Shown here: positions 19,266-28,241 of the stretch, in pieces
Numbering within the stretch: the stretch's first letter is position 1
Layout: the number at the start of each line of letters is the position of its first letter
Made by a program: the position numbers and the translations under genes
Notes under the pieces: generated by a model
The model's input: the letters and a program-made list of their open reading frames with translations, nothing else
Told to the model about the DNA's origin: nothing
The model's database searches: none
Assembly (NCBI GenBank): GCA_016869675.1
Contig: VGDP01000024.1
Location: forward strand, 1 to 49,671
Length of the DNA stretch: 49,671 bases
DNA from: Alphaproteobacteria bacterium
GTDB lineage: Bacteria > Pseudomonadota > Alphaproteobacteria > SP197
Direction of reading: 5' to 3'

Positions 19266-20669
19266 ATGGCGGATCTCCAGGCTGCTCCTCCGACCTGGAG
19301 AGCCATGGCCTTCGGCCCGCTGGCCCCTTTCACCTGGACGCTGAGCCTGGGCGTGGGTCTGCACGCCATCGCCTGGTACATCGTCGCGGCCGCCGTGCCG
19401 AGCACGGTCCTCGAGCTCGGCCAGGCGGAGCTGTTGAGCTGGACCACCACGCTGTTCCTGGTCGGCACCATCGTGGGCGCCGCATCGGCCGGCCCGCTCA
19501 GGGGGTCGCACGGCGCGCGAGCGATCCTGGTGGCGGCGTCCGTCGTCGTCATCGCGGGTTGCGCGCTGGCCGCCAGCGCGCCGTCCATGATCGTCGTGGT
19601 CGTCGGCCGGGGCCTCCAGGGCCTGGGCGAAGGCGTGATCCTGGCCACCTGCTACACCCTGGCGCGCGACCTGTTCCCGCCCGAGGCGTTCGCGTGCGTG
19701 TTCGCGGCCTACGCCGTCGGCTGGGCCCTGGGCGCCGTGGTCGGGCCGATCGCCGGCGGCGCGCTGACGGAGGTGATCGGCTTACGCGCCGCGTTTTGGG
19801 GTCTGATGCCCCTCGCCGTCCTGTTCGCCCTGCTTGTGCTGTGGCTCACGCCGCGCGAACGCGGCAACCGTCAGGGCGAGGTCCCGCCTCTGCTCCGCCT
19901 CGGCGTCCTCGGCGTTGGCGCCTTCGCGATCTGCCTAGCCAGCACGCGCACCACGACCGCGACGATCGTCGGGTTCATGGCGGTGGCCGCGCTGGCGCGC
20001 GCGCTGACGGTGATCCTGGGTCGGCGCGCGCCGCGTCGCGTCTTCTTCTCGGCGCTGATCGATCCGCGCCAAACGGTCGGGCTCGGCCTGTGGATCATCC
20101 TGCTCAGTTTCCTGGCCGAGACGTCGGTGCACGTCTTCGTGCCATTCCTCGTGCAGACCGCCCACGACGTCTCGCCCACCTTCATCGGCTACTTCGTCGC
20201 CATCATCGCGCTCGCCTGGTCGGGCAGCGCGGTCCTGGGTTCGGGCATGACCGGGCGTGCATTTGACGCGCTGGTCGCCGTCGGACCGAGCCTCATCGCC
20301 GGGGGCCTGGCCGCGTCGACCTGGGCCCTGGCCCGCCCCGGCCTGGGCCTGCTCGCCATCGCGCTCATCATCATCGGGCTGGGATTCGGCATCTCGTACA
20401 CCTTCGTCACCCAGCGCGTCGTGGCGGCGGCGGCCGGCGAGGGAGACGTCACCTCCAGCGCGGTCCCGACGCTCGGCAACATCGGATCGGCGGTTGGCGC
20501 GGCGCTGGCCGGGCTGGTCGGCAACGCCGCCGGCTTCAGCGCGAAGGCCGGCGGCCCCGGCGCGATTCTGGCCGGTCAATGGGCGATCGGGGTGGCGACG
20601 GCGATCGCCGTCGTCCCCGAGCTCGGCGCCTTCGCCCTTGCCCGGCGCCGGGTGGCGCATCGTCCATGA
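19266..20669 (+). CDS. MFS transporter (first of a tandem pair)
   Basis: A 467-aa integral membrane protein of the major facilitator superfamily, drug-efflux-like, with about 14 hydrophobic segments. The motif VVVGRGLQGLGEGVILA fits MFS motif B/C, and GLGFGISYTFVTQRVVAAAA is near the C-terminus. The start MADLQAAPPTW (ATG 19266) was chosen because the upstream extension does not fit the paralogue. Its TGA overlaps the next gene's ATG (ATGA). Substrate unknown. Confidence 0.85.
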   Translation: MADLQAAPPTWRAMAFGPLAPFTWTLSLGVGLHAIAWYIVAAAVPSTVLELGQAELLSWTTTLFLVGTIVGAASAGPLRGSHGARAILVAASVVVIAGCALAASAPSMIVVVVGRGLQGLGEGVILATCYTLARDLFPPEAFACVFAAYAVGWALGAVVGPIAGGALTEVIGLRAAFWGLMPLAVLFALLVLWLTPRERGNRQGEVPPLLRLGVLGVGAFAICLASTRTTTATIVGFMAVAALARALTVILGRRAPRRVFFSALIDPRQTVGLGLWIILLSFLAETSVHVFVPFLVQTAHDVSPTFIGYFVAIIALAWSGSAVLGSGMTGRAFDALVAVGPSLIAGGLAASTWALARPGLGLLAIALIIIGLGFGISYTFVTQRVVAAAAGEGDVTSSAVPTLGNIGSAVGAALAGLVGNAAGFSAKAGGPGAILAGQWAIGVATAIAVVPELGAFALARRRVAHRP

Positions 20670-22084
20670 ACTCCTCCGCCAATCCGCCGCCGACGTGGGA
20701 CGAGCTGCTGTTCGGGCGCTACGCCGCCGTGGCGTGGACCCTGTGCCTGGGCACCGCCATGCACGCCACGGCCTGGTACATCCTAGCCACCGCCCTGCCC
20801 TCGACCGTCGCCGACGTCGGCGGCGCGGCGCTGGTGAGCTGGGTCGTGTCGATCTACCTGGTCGCCTCGATCGTCACCGGCTCGGCTTCGGGCCTGCTCA
20901 AGTCGCGCTACGGCAGCCGGCCGGTGGTGGTGGTCGCCGCCACGGTCTTCCTGATCGGTACGGTGGTCGCGGCCACCGCGACATCCATGGCGATGGTCGT
21001 GGCCGGGCGCGCGCTGCAGGGCTTCGGCGAGGGCGTGATCTGGGCGGTGACCACGATCCTAGTCAAGGACCTACTGCCCAACGAAGCCGTGCCGCCCATG
21101 TACGCCATCCTCGGCGTCGTGTGGGCCGCGGCGGCGGTCATCGGGCCGCTGGCGAGCGGGATCCTGGTCGAGGTGTGGTCGTGGCGCGGCGCCCTGTGGA
21201 GCCTGCTGCCCATCGCCGTGGTCTACATCGCCCTGGTGCAGTTCGTGGTGCCGCCGGTGGCGCCGTCGCGCGCCGAGCTCCGCTTCCCCTTGCTGCGCCT
21301 CCTGCTAATCGCCGCGGGCGTCGTGGCGCTGTCGGTCGGCGCCGCCATCGCCGACCCGATGCCGTCGGCACTCGCCCTCGCCATCGCCGTCGCGCTCATC
21401 GCCGGCACGCTGATCGCCGACGGCGGCGCGCGCACGCCGCTGTTCCCGCGCGATCTGATGCGGCGCGGCGCGGTCGCGCCCACCGGCATCTGGGTCCTGA
21501 CCCTAATGTTCTGCGCCGAGGCCGGCGTCAGCGTGTACGTCGCCCTGCTCGCCCAGCAGCTGTTCGGCGCCTCGCCCGTGGTCGCGGGCTACATACTGGC
21601 GGTCGTAGCGTTCGCCTGGACGTCGGGCGCGCTGGCCGTCGCCCGCGCTCGACGGAGCGTGGTGGACATCCTGATCCTGGCCGGACCGATTCTGCTGGTG
21701 GCCGGCCTGGTCGGGACGGCCGTGGCGTTCGCCGCACACGCCTTGATCCTCCTGATCGTGGCGCTGGTGGTGGTCGGCCTCGCGTTCGGGTTCGCCTACA
21801 CCTTCGTCGCCCAGCGCGTGCTGGCCCACGCCAGGCCCGAGGAAAGCGACGTGACCGCCGGCGCCCTGCCGACACTCGAGGCCACCGGGGCCGCCTTCGG
21901 GGCAGCGCTGGCGGGGCTGGTCGGCAATTTGACGGGCATCGCCGCGCTGGGTGATCCGGACGCGCTTCGCTCGGGCGCGGTGTGGGTGATGGCGCTGGGC
22001 GCCGCCATCGCCACGCCGGCCGTCCTGGGCGCCTTCGTCCTGGTGCGCCGCAGCGCGCCCGTGCCCGCCCCGGTCAGCGGATGA
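20666..22084 (+). CDS. MFS transporter (second of a tandem pair)
   Basis: A 472-aa paralogue of the preceding protein. It shares the PPPTW-like N-terminus, a first helix with HATAWYILATALPSTVADVG (compare HAIAWYIVAAAVPSTVLELG), VVAGRALQGFGEGVIWA and FGFAYTFVAQRVLAHA. The pair looks like a tandem duplication and may form a heterodimer or handle related substrates. The ATG overlaps the upstream stop by 4 bp, so translation is coupled. Its 3' end overlaps the convergent multi-stop reading frame by 11 bp. Confidence 0.85.
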   Translation: MNSSANPPPTWDELLFGRYAAVAWTLCLGTAMHATAWYILATALPSTVADVGGAALVSWVVSIYLVASIVTGSASGLLKSRYGSRPVVVVAATVFLIGTVVAATATSMAMVVAGRALQGFGEGVIWAVTTILVKDLLPNEAVPPMYAILGVVWAAAAVIGPLASGILVEVWSWRGALWSLLPIAVVYIALVQFVVPPVAPSRAELRFPLLRLLLIAAGVVALSVGAAIADPMPSALALAIAVALIAGTLIADGGARTPLFPRDLMRRGAVAPTGIWVLTLMFCAEAGVSVYVALLAQQLFGASPVVAGYILAVVAFAWTSGALAVARARRSVVDILILAGPILLVAGLVGTAVAFAAHALILLIVALVVVGLAFGFAYTFVAQRVLAHARPEESDVTAGALPTLEATGAAFGAALAGLVGNLTGIAALGDPDALRSGAVWVMALGAAIATPAVLGAFVLVRRSAPVPAPVSG

Positions 22085-22862
22085 CCTGAAATACCCCGTC
22101 GATCTTGCTACAGAACCGCCCGGTCGCGAGCCGCGTGTCGGGCTGGGCGTCGTCGTAGAGCAGGATCGGATCCTCGCCCGCGCCATCGGCCACCACCCAC
22201 ACGCGGCCGTCCAGGTAGGGCGTCGCGGTCAGGTCGGCGGCCAGAGGTTTCAGCGGCAGTTCGAGAAACTTGTGCATCTAGGCGCGCATGTCCTCGGGCA
22301 TGGGGCCGAAGATGCCGGTGAAATCGACCGCCTTCGCCGCGTGCGCCGCCTCGAAGGCGGCCACGTCGCCGCGCCCGATCGCCTCGTGCAGCGCCGCGAC
22401 CGCGGCGAGCACCTCGGACCCGTCCCCGCTCACGGGCTCGGCATCCAGCCAGATCCAGCGCGGCGCGCCGGCGACGTCCACGGACACCTCGACGCGCCCC
22501 TCGCCGTCGATGCGCTGCTCCAGGATCGACGGCACGTCGAAGGACTCCGGGATGACGACCTCAGTTTAGCCGCCGTCCTGCGTCGCCTAGGATTCGACGG
22601 CGATGGTGCTGGCCCCGTCGATCAGCCACAGGCCGACGCTGGCGGCGTCCGTCAGCGGCGCTCCATCCTAGCTCGGGTCGTAGGCGAAGGGATGCACCGG
22701 GATGCCGTTGACGAAGATCATGCCCGCCGCATGCTCGCGCACGACGTCGACCGTGTAGTTGGGCGGCATGCCTTCCTGGGCCGCGAGCGGCATGGCCGCC
22801 CCCAGCCCGAGCACCAAGGGGCCAAGCGCCGGGGCCGCCGCCCGCGCGATTCCGCTCATCAT
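22074..22862 (-). pseudogene. Secreted protein gene interrupted by four in-frame stop codons
   Basis: One frame runs unbroken by indels from ATG 22862 (GGGAGA ribosome site upstream) to TGA 22074, about 262 codons. It is interrupted by TAG (22668-22670), TAG (22587-22589), TAA (22566-22568) and TAG (22278-22280). The first piece carries a signal peptide (LGPLVLGLGAAMPLAAQ). The pieces between the stops read as ordinary protein (RVEVSVDVAGAPRWIWLDAE, then RVWVVADGAGEDPILLYDD). All four stops could be single C-to-T changes in CAG/CAA codons. No family recognised. It lies 39 bp after prfB. Each piece alone (64, 85 and 67 aa) could instead be a small gene, but their shared frame argues against that. 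Confidence 0.7.
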
Positions 22863-22901
22863 GTTGACGTCTCCCGTGGTTAGGTCCTGGCCCCCGCCGG
22901 G

Positions 22902-24027
22902 TCAGTTTGCCTTGGCGGTCTCGGCGACGCCACCGATCCTTTGCGCCAAAGCGGCGGCCATGAAGGCGTCCAGATCGCCGCCGAGCACGCCGTCGGTGTC
23001 GCTGGTCTCGACCCCGGTGCGCAGGTCCTTGACCATGCGGTAGGGATGCAGCACGTACGAGCGGATCTGGTGGCCCCAGCCGATGTCGGTCTTCTGGGCG
23101 TTGAGCGCCTGGGCCGCCTCCTCGCGCTTGCGCAGCTCGGCCTCGTAGAGCCGCGCGCGCAGCATGGCCCACGCCTCGGCGCGGTTGCGGTGCTGCGAAC
23201 GGTTGGTCTGGCACGCCACGACGATGCCGGTGGGCATGTGGGTTAGGCGCACGGCGCTGTCGGTCTTGTTGACGTGCTGGCCGCCGGCGCCCGATGCCCG
23301 GTAGGTGTCGGTGCGCACGTCCTTCTCCTCGATCGCGATCTCGATCGACTCGTCGACCACCGGGTAGACCCACACGCTGGCGAACGATGTGTGCCGCCGC
23401 GCCGCGCTGTCGAACGGCGAGATGCGCACCAGGCGGTGCACGCCGCTTTCGGTCTTGAGCCAACCGTAGGCGTTGGCGCCGCTGACGCGCAGCGTGGCCG
23501 ACTTGATTCCGGCCTCGTCGCCGGGCGCCGACTCCACTTCCACCACCTTGTAGCCGTGCTGTTCGGACCAGCGCAGGTACATGCGGTAGAGCATCTCGGC
23601 CCAATCCTGGCTTTCCGTGCCGCCGGCGCCGGGGTGGACCTCGATGTAGCAGTCGTTGCCGTCGGCCTCGCTCGAGAGCAGGCTTTCGATGCGCAGCGTC
23701 GCAGCGCGCTTAGCCGCGTCGGCCAGCGCCGCCTCGGCCGAATCGAGCAGCGCCGTGTCGCCGTCGGCCTCGGCCAGCTCAGCCAGCTCCAGGTTGTCGG
23801 CGCGCTCGCGCGTCAGCCCCTCGAACTGGGCGATCGCCGCCGACAGCCGCTGGCGCTCGCGCATCACGCGCTGCGCCTCGGCCGGGTCCTTCCACAGGCT
23901 TTCGGACTGCGCCTGGTCGTCGAGCGCCTTCAGGCGGTCCTTGACCGTATCCCAGTCAAAGACACCTCCTCAGGAGGTCGAGCGTCTCCTCGATGGTCGC
24001 GGCAAGGTTGGCGATTTCGGCGCGCAA
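22902..24027 (-). CDS. prfB: Peptide chain release factor 2 with programmed +1 frameshift
   Basis: RF2 ends translation at UGA and UAA. The zero frame starts at TTG 24027 ([20 protein letters not shown]) and hits TGA at 23958-23956 after 23 codons. Ribosomes must skip T23958 and resume at 23957 ([14 protein letters not shown]). The site is AGGAGG-TGT-CTT-TGA-C, with the same 3-nt spacing as in E. coli. The joined product is about 374 aa, with SPF ([12 protein letters not shown]) for stop recognition and GGQ ([14 protein letters not shown]) for hydrolysis. Coding parts are 24027-23959 and 23957-22902. The frameshift lets RF2 levels control RF2 synthesis. Confidence 0.93.
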
Positions 24028-24058
24028 GGGGGGGCCTCTTCCGGATGGTTCCGCCCCG

Positions 24059-24086
24059 TATATAGGCCCGGCCGGGGCCTTGTGAA
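24059..24086 (-). promoter_or_regulatory. Likely prfB promoter
   Basis: On the minus strand TTCACA (24081-24086) and TATATA (24059-24064) are separated by 16 bp. Transcription would begin about 25 nt before the TTG start of prfB. The -10 box stands out in this GC-rich intergenic stretch. Confidence 0.5.
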
Positions 24087-24164
24087 GCCTCGGCGCGGGT
24101 TGAGCGCGGGGCGCCGCCCCGTGTATCGTGGCCTTCGCCCACAGCGAGGCACGAGGATCCGACC

Positions 24165-25745
24165 ATGACCGCCGACACCGAGGGCCGCCGCCGCGGCGGA
24201 CGCGAGGCGCGCCGCGCGCGCCGCGCGCAACCGCTGCCGCTCAACGAGGCGCCGATCCGCCCCGGCATGGAAGGCGGCCAGTACAAGCCGCTGGACGACG
24301 CGGGCGTGGCACGCATCCACGGCGCCGTGCTCGACGTGCTGGAGCAGATCGGGCTGGCCCAGGCGATCCCGAGCTGCGTCGAGGCGTGCACCGCCAAGGG
24401 CGCCGTCATGGGCGCCGACGGCCGGCTGCGCTTCCCGCGCGCGCTCGTCGAGGACACGGTGGCCAAGGCCAATCGGCGCTTCGTCATGTACGGCCAGGAC
24501 CCACGCCACGACATGGAGCCGTGGGGCAACAGGGTCTATTTCGGCACGGCCGGCGCGGCGGTCGAGGTGGTCGACGTCAAGAACCGCCGCTATCGCGAAA
24601 GCCTGCTCGCCGACCTCTACGATATGGCGCGGCTGGTCGACGTGCTCGACAACATCCACTTTTTCCAGCGCACCTGCGTGCCGCGCGACATGCCGACCGC
24701 GCGCGACATGGACTTCAACACGCTCTACGCCTGCGTCTCGGGAACCACCAAGCACGTCGGCTCGTCGTGGGTGAACCCGCTCTATGTCGAGAAGTCGTTC
24801 GACATGCTGCATCTGATCGCGGGCGGCGAGAAGAAGTGGCGCGACCGCCCGTTCGTCAGCCAGTCCAACTGCTTCGTCGTGCCGCCCCTGAAGTTCGCCG
24901 AGGACGCGTGCCGCTGCCTCGAGGCCGCCGTGAAGGGCGGCATGCCGGTGCTGCTGCTCTCGGCCGGCCAGGCGGGCGCGACCGCGCCAGCGGCGCTGGC
25001 CGGCGCCGTGGTCCAGGCGGTGGCCGAGGTGCTGGCCGGCCTGGTCTACGTCAACGCGCTCAAGCCCGGACACCCGGCGATCTTCGGCACATGGCCGTTC
25101 GTCTCGGACCTGCGCACCGGCGCCATGTGCGGCGGCTCGGCCGAGCAGGCGCTGCTGTCGGCCGCGTGCGGCCAGATGGCGCACTTCTACGACCTGGTGG
25201 GCGGCGCCGCCGCCGGCATGTGCGACGCCAAGCTGCCCGACGCCCAGGCCGGCTACGAGAAGGGCGTCAACCTAGCGCTGGCCGGCGTCTCGGGTCTCAA
25301 CCTGGTCTACGAGGCGGCGGGCATGCACGCGAGCCTGCTCGGCTTCTCGCTGGAAAGCCTGGTCATCGACAACGACATCATCGGTCAGGCGCAGCGGGCC
25401 ATCCGCGGCATCGATGTGGACGACGACAGCCTGTCGGTCGAGGCCATGCGCGAGGTGTGCATCGGCGGCCCCGGCCATTACCTGGGCCACGAGCAGACGC
25501 TGCGCCTGATGCAGTCAGCCTACGTCTACCCGCAGATCGGCGACCGCTCGAGCCCCAAGGAATGGGTCGAGCGCGGCGAGCCCGACATCCTGACCCACGC
25601 GGACCGGCGCATGCGCGAGATCCTGTCCAGCCACTACCCGCACCACGTGGCCGACGACGTGGACGCCGAGATCCGCCGCCAGTTCGACATCAAGCTGCCG
25701 CGCGCCGCCATGTCCCCCGGCGACGGACGGTGGGAGGCGGCCTGA
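24165..25745 (+). CDS. MttB-family corrinoid methyltransferase (non-pyrrolysine)
   Basis: A 526-aa TIM-barrel protein of the trimethylamine methyltransferase (MttB) family. The frame is continuous with no internal TAG, so it belongs to the pyrrolysine-free group, whose known members demethylate quaternary amines such as glycine betaine and pass the methyl group to a corrinoid protein. Family segments include CVSGTTKHVGSSWVNP, LLLSAGQAGATAPAALAGAV and MCDAKLPDAQAGYEKG. The Arg-rich N-terminus (about 22 residues) is odd. No corrinoid protein or MtgA partner is in the window, so the substrate cannot be named. Ribosome site GAGGA precedes the ATG. Confidence 0.88.
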   Translation: MTADTEGRRRGGREARRARRAQPLPLNEAPIRPGMEGGQYKPLDDAGVARIHGAVLDVLEQIGLAQAIPSCVEACTAKGAVMGADGRLRFPRALVEDTVAKANRRFVMYGQDPRHDMEPWGNRVYFGTAGAAVEVVDVKNRRYRESLLADLYDMARLVDVLDNIHFFQRTCVPRDMPTARDMDFNTLYACVSGTTKHVGSSWVNPLYVEKSFDMLHLIAGGEKKWRDRPFVSQSNCFVVPPLKFAEDACRCLEAAVKGGMPVLLLSAGQAGATAPAALAGAVVQAVAEVLAGLVYVNALKPGHPAIFGTWPFVSDLRTGAMCGGSAEQALLSAACGQMAHFYDLVGGAAAGMCDAKLPDAQAGYEKGVNLALAGVSGLNLVYEAAGMHASLLGFSLESLVIDNDIIGQAQRAIRGIDVDDDSLSVEAMREVCIGGPGHYLGHEQTLRLMQSAYVYPQIGDRSSPKEWVERGEPDILTHADRRMREILSSHYPHHVADDVDAEIRRQFDIKLPRAAMSPGDGRWEAA

Positions 25746-25759
25746 GGGCGAGCCCTCAG
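25742..25759. terminator. Perfect palindrome containing both stop codons
   Basis: CTGAGGG (25742-25748) and CCCTCAG (25753-25759) form a perfect stem with a 4-nt loop; counting the inner C-G pair the palindrome is 18 bp. The left arm holds the TGA of the methyltransferase gene and the right arm the TGA of the convergent PBP1A gene. It is a likely bidirectional transcript end, although no T-run follows. Confidence 0.5.
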
Positions 25760-28194
25760 TACACCCCGCTCAGGCTGGGTTCGGTGATGGTGGCGCCGCC
25801 GCCGGTGACCGAGGCGCCGCCGGCGCCGTCCTCGTCGATGCGGCCCGCGGCCTCGAAGCCCGGCGTGCCCGGCTCGGTGCCCGGGCGGAACGCCTCAATG
25901 ATGACCTTCTCGGTCGCCGCGGTCGGCAGATCGCCGTTGTGGGCGTCGACCTTGACCAGGCGCACGCCCGGCGGGATGCGGAACGGCGTGCGCGGTGTCT
26001 CGGCCAGGGCGGCGCCCATGAACTGCTTGAAGATCGGCACCGCGATCCGCGACCCCGTCTCCTTCTTGCCGAGCGTGCGCGGCTGGTCGAAGCCGACATA
26101 GATCGCGCACACCAGGTCGGGCGAAAAGCCGACGAACCAAGCGTCCTTGAAATCGTTGGTCGTCCCCGTCTTGCCCGCCAGCGGCCGGCCCAGCGAGGCG
26201 ATGTCGGCGCCGGTGCCGCGCAGGACCACGCCTTCGAGGATGCCGACCATCTGGTAGGCGGTGACCGGATCGAGCACCCGCTCGCGCTCGTCCTCCAGCA
26301 CGGGCTCGCCTTGGCCGGTCCACGGCACGGCCGCGCAGCCCGGGCAGGCGCGTTCGTCGCGCCGGAACACGGTGCGGCCGTAGCGGTCCTGGATGCGCTC
26401 GAAGAGCGTCGGGGCGATGCGCTTGCCGCCGTTGACGATGGCGGCATAGGCGCCGGCCATGCGCATCAGCGTCGTCTCGCCGGCGCCAAGCGACATGGGC
26501 AGGTAGGGCGGCAGGTCGTCGACCACGCCGAGCAGCACCGACAGGTCGCGCACGCGCTCCATGCCGATCCGGCGCGCGAGCCGCACGGTCATCAGGTTGC
26601 GCGATTTCTCGATGCCGAGCCGCAGCGTCGAGAGCCCGTAGAATTCGCCGGAGTAGTTGGCCGGCTTCCAGATCGGCTGGCCATAGCCGGGGTCGATGGC
26701 GATGGGCGCGTCCTCGACCAGGGTCGAGGGCGTGTACCCGGCGTCCAGCGCCGCCATGTAGACGAACGGCTTGAACGCCGAGCCCGGCTGGCGCTTGGCC
26801 TGGATCGCCCGGTTGAACTCGCTGTCGTCGTGGGACCACCCGCCGACCATGGCGAGCACGCGGCCCGTGTGCGGATCGAGCACGAGCAGCCCGCCGTTGA
26901 CATCGGGGATCTGGCGCAGCGCGTACTGGCCCGCCAGCACGTTGTCTTCGTCGTCGGTCAGCGGTTCGACCGCCACCACGTCGCCCGCCGCCAGCACGTC
27001 GCCGGCCGCGCCGGGGGCCGACCCCACCGTCTGGTCCTTGGCCGTGGGGCGCGCCCACTTGACCGCCTCGAACGGGATCGTCGCCTCGGTCCCGTCGGCG
27101 AAGCCGATGCGCGCGTCCGCGCCGGCCTCCAGCACCGTCGCGAGCACCCAGGGCGCCAAGCCGGGCGGCGGCGGCACCGCGCCCAGGCGATCGGCCCAGC
27201 CCTCGCCCGGCTCGATCCTGGCCACGGGGCCGCGCCAGCCGTGGCGCCGATCGTAGGCGACGAGCCCTTCGCGCATGGCTTGGCCGGCCAGGGCCTGCAG
27301 GCGTGGGTCGATGGTCGCGCGCACGACGTAGCCGCCGCCGTAGAGCCCATCCTCGCCGAAACGCTCGGCCACCTCGCGCCGCACCTCCTCGGCGAAGTAG
27401 TCGGCACGCACGGTCTCGGTCGGCGCGCGCTCGACCATGACCAGCGGCTCGGCGCGCGCCGTCGCGGCGTCGGCCGCGCTGATCACGCCGTCCTCGAGCA
27501 GGCGGCCGATGGCCCAGTCGCGCCGGGCCTTGGCCGCCTCGGCGTCGTGCACCGGGTGGTAGTTGTTGGGCGCCTTGGGCAGCGAGGCGAGGTAGGCCGC
27601 CTCGGCGATAGTCAGCTCGTCGAGCGACTTGTCGAAATAGGCGAGCGCGGCGGACGCCACGCCATACGCGTGCCGGCCCAGGTAGATCTCGTTGAGGTAG
27701 AGCTCGAGGATGCGCTCCTTGCTCAGCACCTTCTCGATGCGCAGCGCCAGGATCGCCTCCTTGACCTTGCGCTCGATCGAGACCTCGTTGGTCAGCAGGA
27801 AGTTCTTGGCGACCTGCTGGGTGATGGTAGAGGCCCCCTGCAGCCGGCGGCTCTGGGCGGCGTTGAGCACGTTGGTGATGGCGGCCCGTGCGATGCCGAC
27901 GAAGTCGATGCCGGGGTGCTGGTAGAAGTTCTTGTCCTCGGTGGCCAGGAACGCCGCGATGACCCGCTGCGGGATCGCCGTGATCGGCACGAACACCCGG
28001 TGCTCGGTGGCAAATTCGGCCAGCAGGCGGCCGTCGGCGGCGATCACGCGCGTCACCACCGGCGGCTCGTAGTCGGCGAGCTGGCTGAAGTCGGGCAGGT
28101 TCCGCCCGTAGCTGTGCAGCACGTAGAACACGGCGCCCACGCCGGCCACGCCGAGCAGGACCAGGACGAAGAGGAAGCGGAACAGGGTTCTCAT
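25756..28194 (-). CDS. mrcA: Penicillin-binding protein 1A (class A bifunctional PBP)
   Basis: An 812-aa inner-membrane peptidoglycan synthase. N-terminal anchor (FRFLFVLVLLGVAGVGAVFY), then a GT51 glycosyltransferase domain with the catalytic Glu in TEDKNFYQHPGID and QQVAKNFLLTNE. An OB-type linker domain follows. The transpeptidase has SxxK in QPGSAFKPF, SxN in KSRNLM and KTG in KTGTTND. Length and domain order fit PBP1A. The ATG at 28194 is 47 bp after the stop of the amidase gene on the same strand, which suggests a cell-wall operon. Confidence 0.95.
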   Translation of the reverse strand: MRTLFRFLFVLVLLGVAGVGAVFYVLHSYGRNLPDFSQLADYEPPVVTRVIAADGRLLAEFATEHRVFVPITAIPQRVIAAFLATEDKNFYQHPGIDFVGIARAAITNVLNAAQSRRLQGASTITQQVAKNFLLTNEVSIERKVKEAILALRIEKVLSKERILELYLNEIYLGRHAYGVASAALAYFDKSLDELTIAEAAYLASLPKAPNNYHPVHDAEAAKARRDWAIGRLLEDGVISAADAATARAEPLVMVERAPTETVRADYFAEEVRREVAERFGEDGLYGGGYVVRATIDPRLQALAGQAMREGLVAYDRRHGWRGPVARIEPGEGWADRLGAVPPPPGLAPWVLATVLEAGADARIGFADGTEATIPFEAVKWARPTAKDQTVGSAPGAAGDVLAAGDVVAVEPLTDDEDNVLAGQYALRQIPDVNGGLLVLDPHTGRVLAMVGGWSHDDSEFNRAIQAKRQPGSAFKPFVYMAALDAGYTPSTLVEDAPIAIDPGYGQPIWKPANYSGEFYGLSTLRLGIEKSRNLMTVRLARRIGMERVRDLSVLLGVVDDLPPYLPMSLGAGETTLMRMAGAYAAIVNGGKRIAPTLFERIQDRYGRTVFRRDERACPGCAAVPWTGQGEPVLEDERERVLDPVTAYQMVGILEGVVLRGTGADIASLGRPLAGKTGTTNDFKDAWFVGFSPDLVCAIYVGFDQPRTLGKKETGSRIAVPIFKQFMGAALAETPRTPFRIPPGVRLVKVDAHNGDLPTAATEKVIIEAFRPGTEPGTPGFEAAGRIDEDGAGGASVTGGGATITEPSLSGVY

Positions 28195-28241
28195 GACAGG
28201 CCGCGCACCCTGAACGAGCTTAGTCCCGGATCACGGCGATG

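Noticed and set aside
22278-25745. Pyrrolysine or other sense decoding of TAG, suggested by an MttB homologue near a frame with three TAGs
   Set aside because: The MttB gene has no internal TAG, no pyl genes are visible, and TAG ends many normal genes in this window at expected lengths. One of the four stops is TAA.
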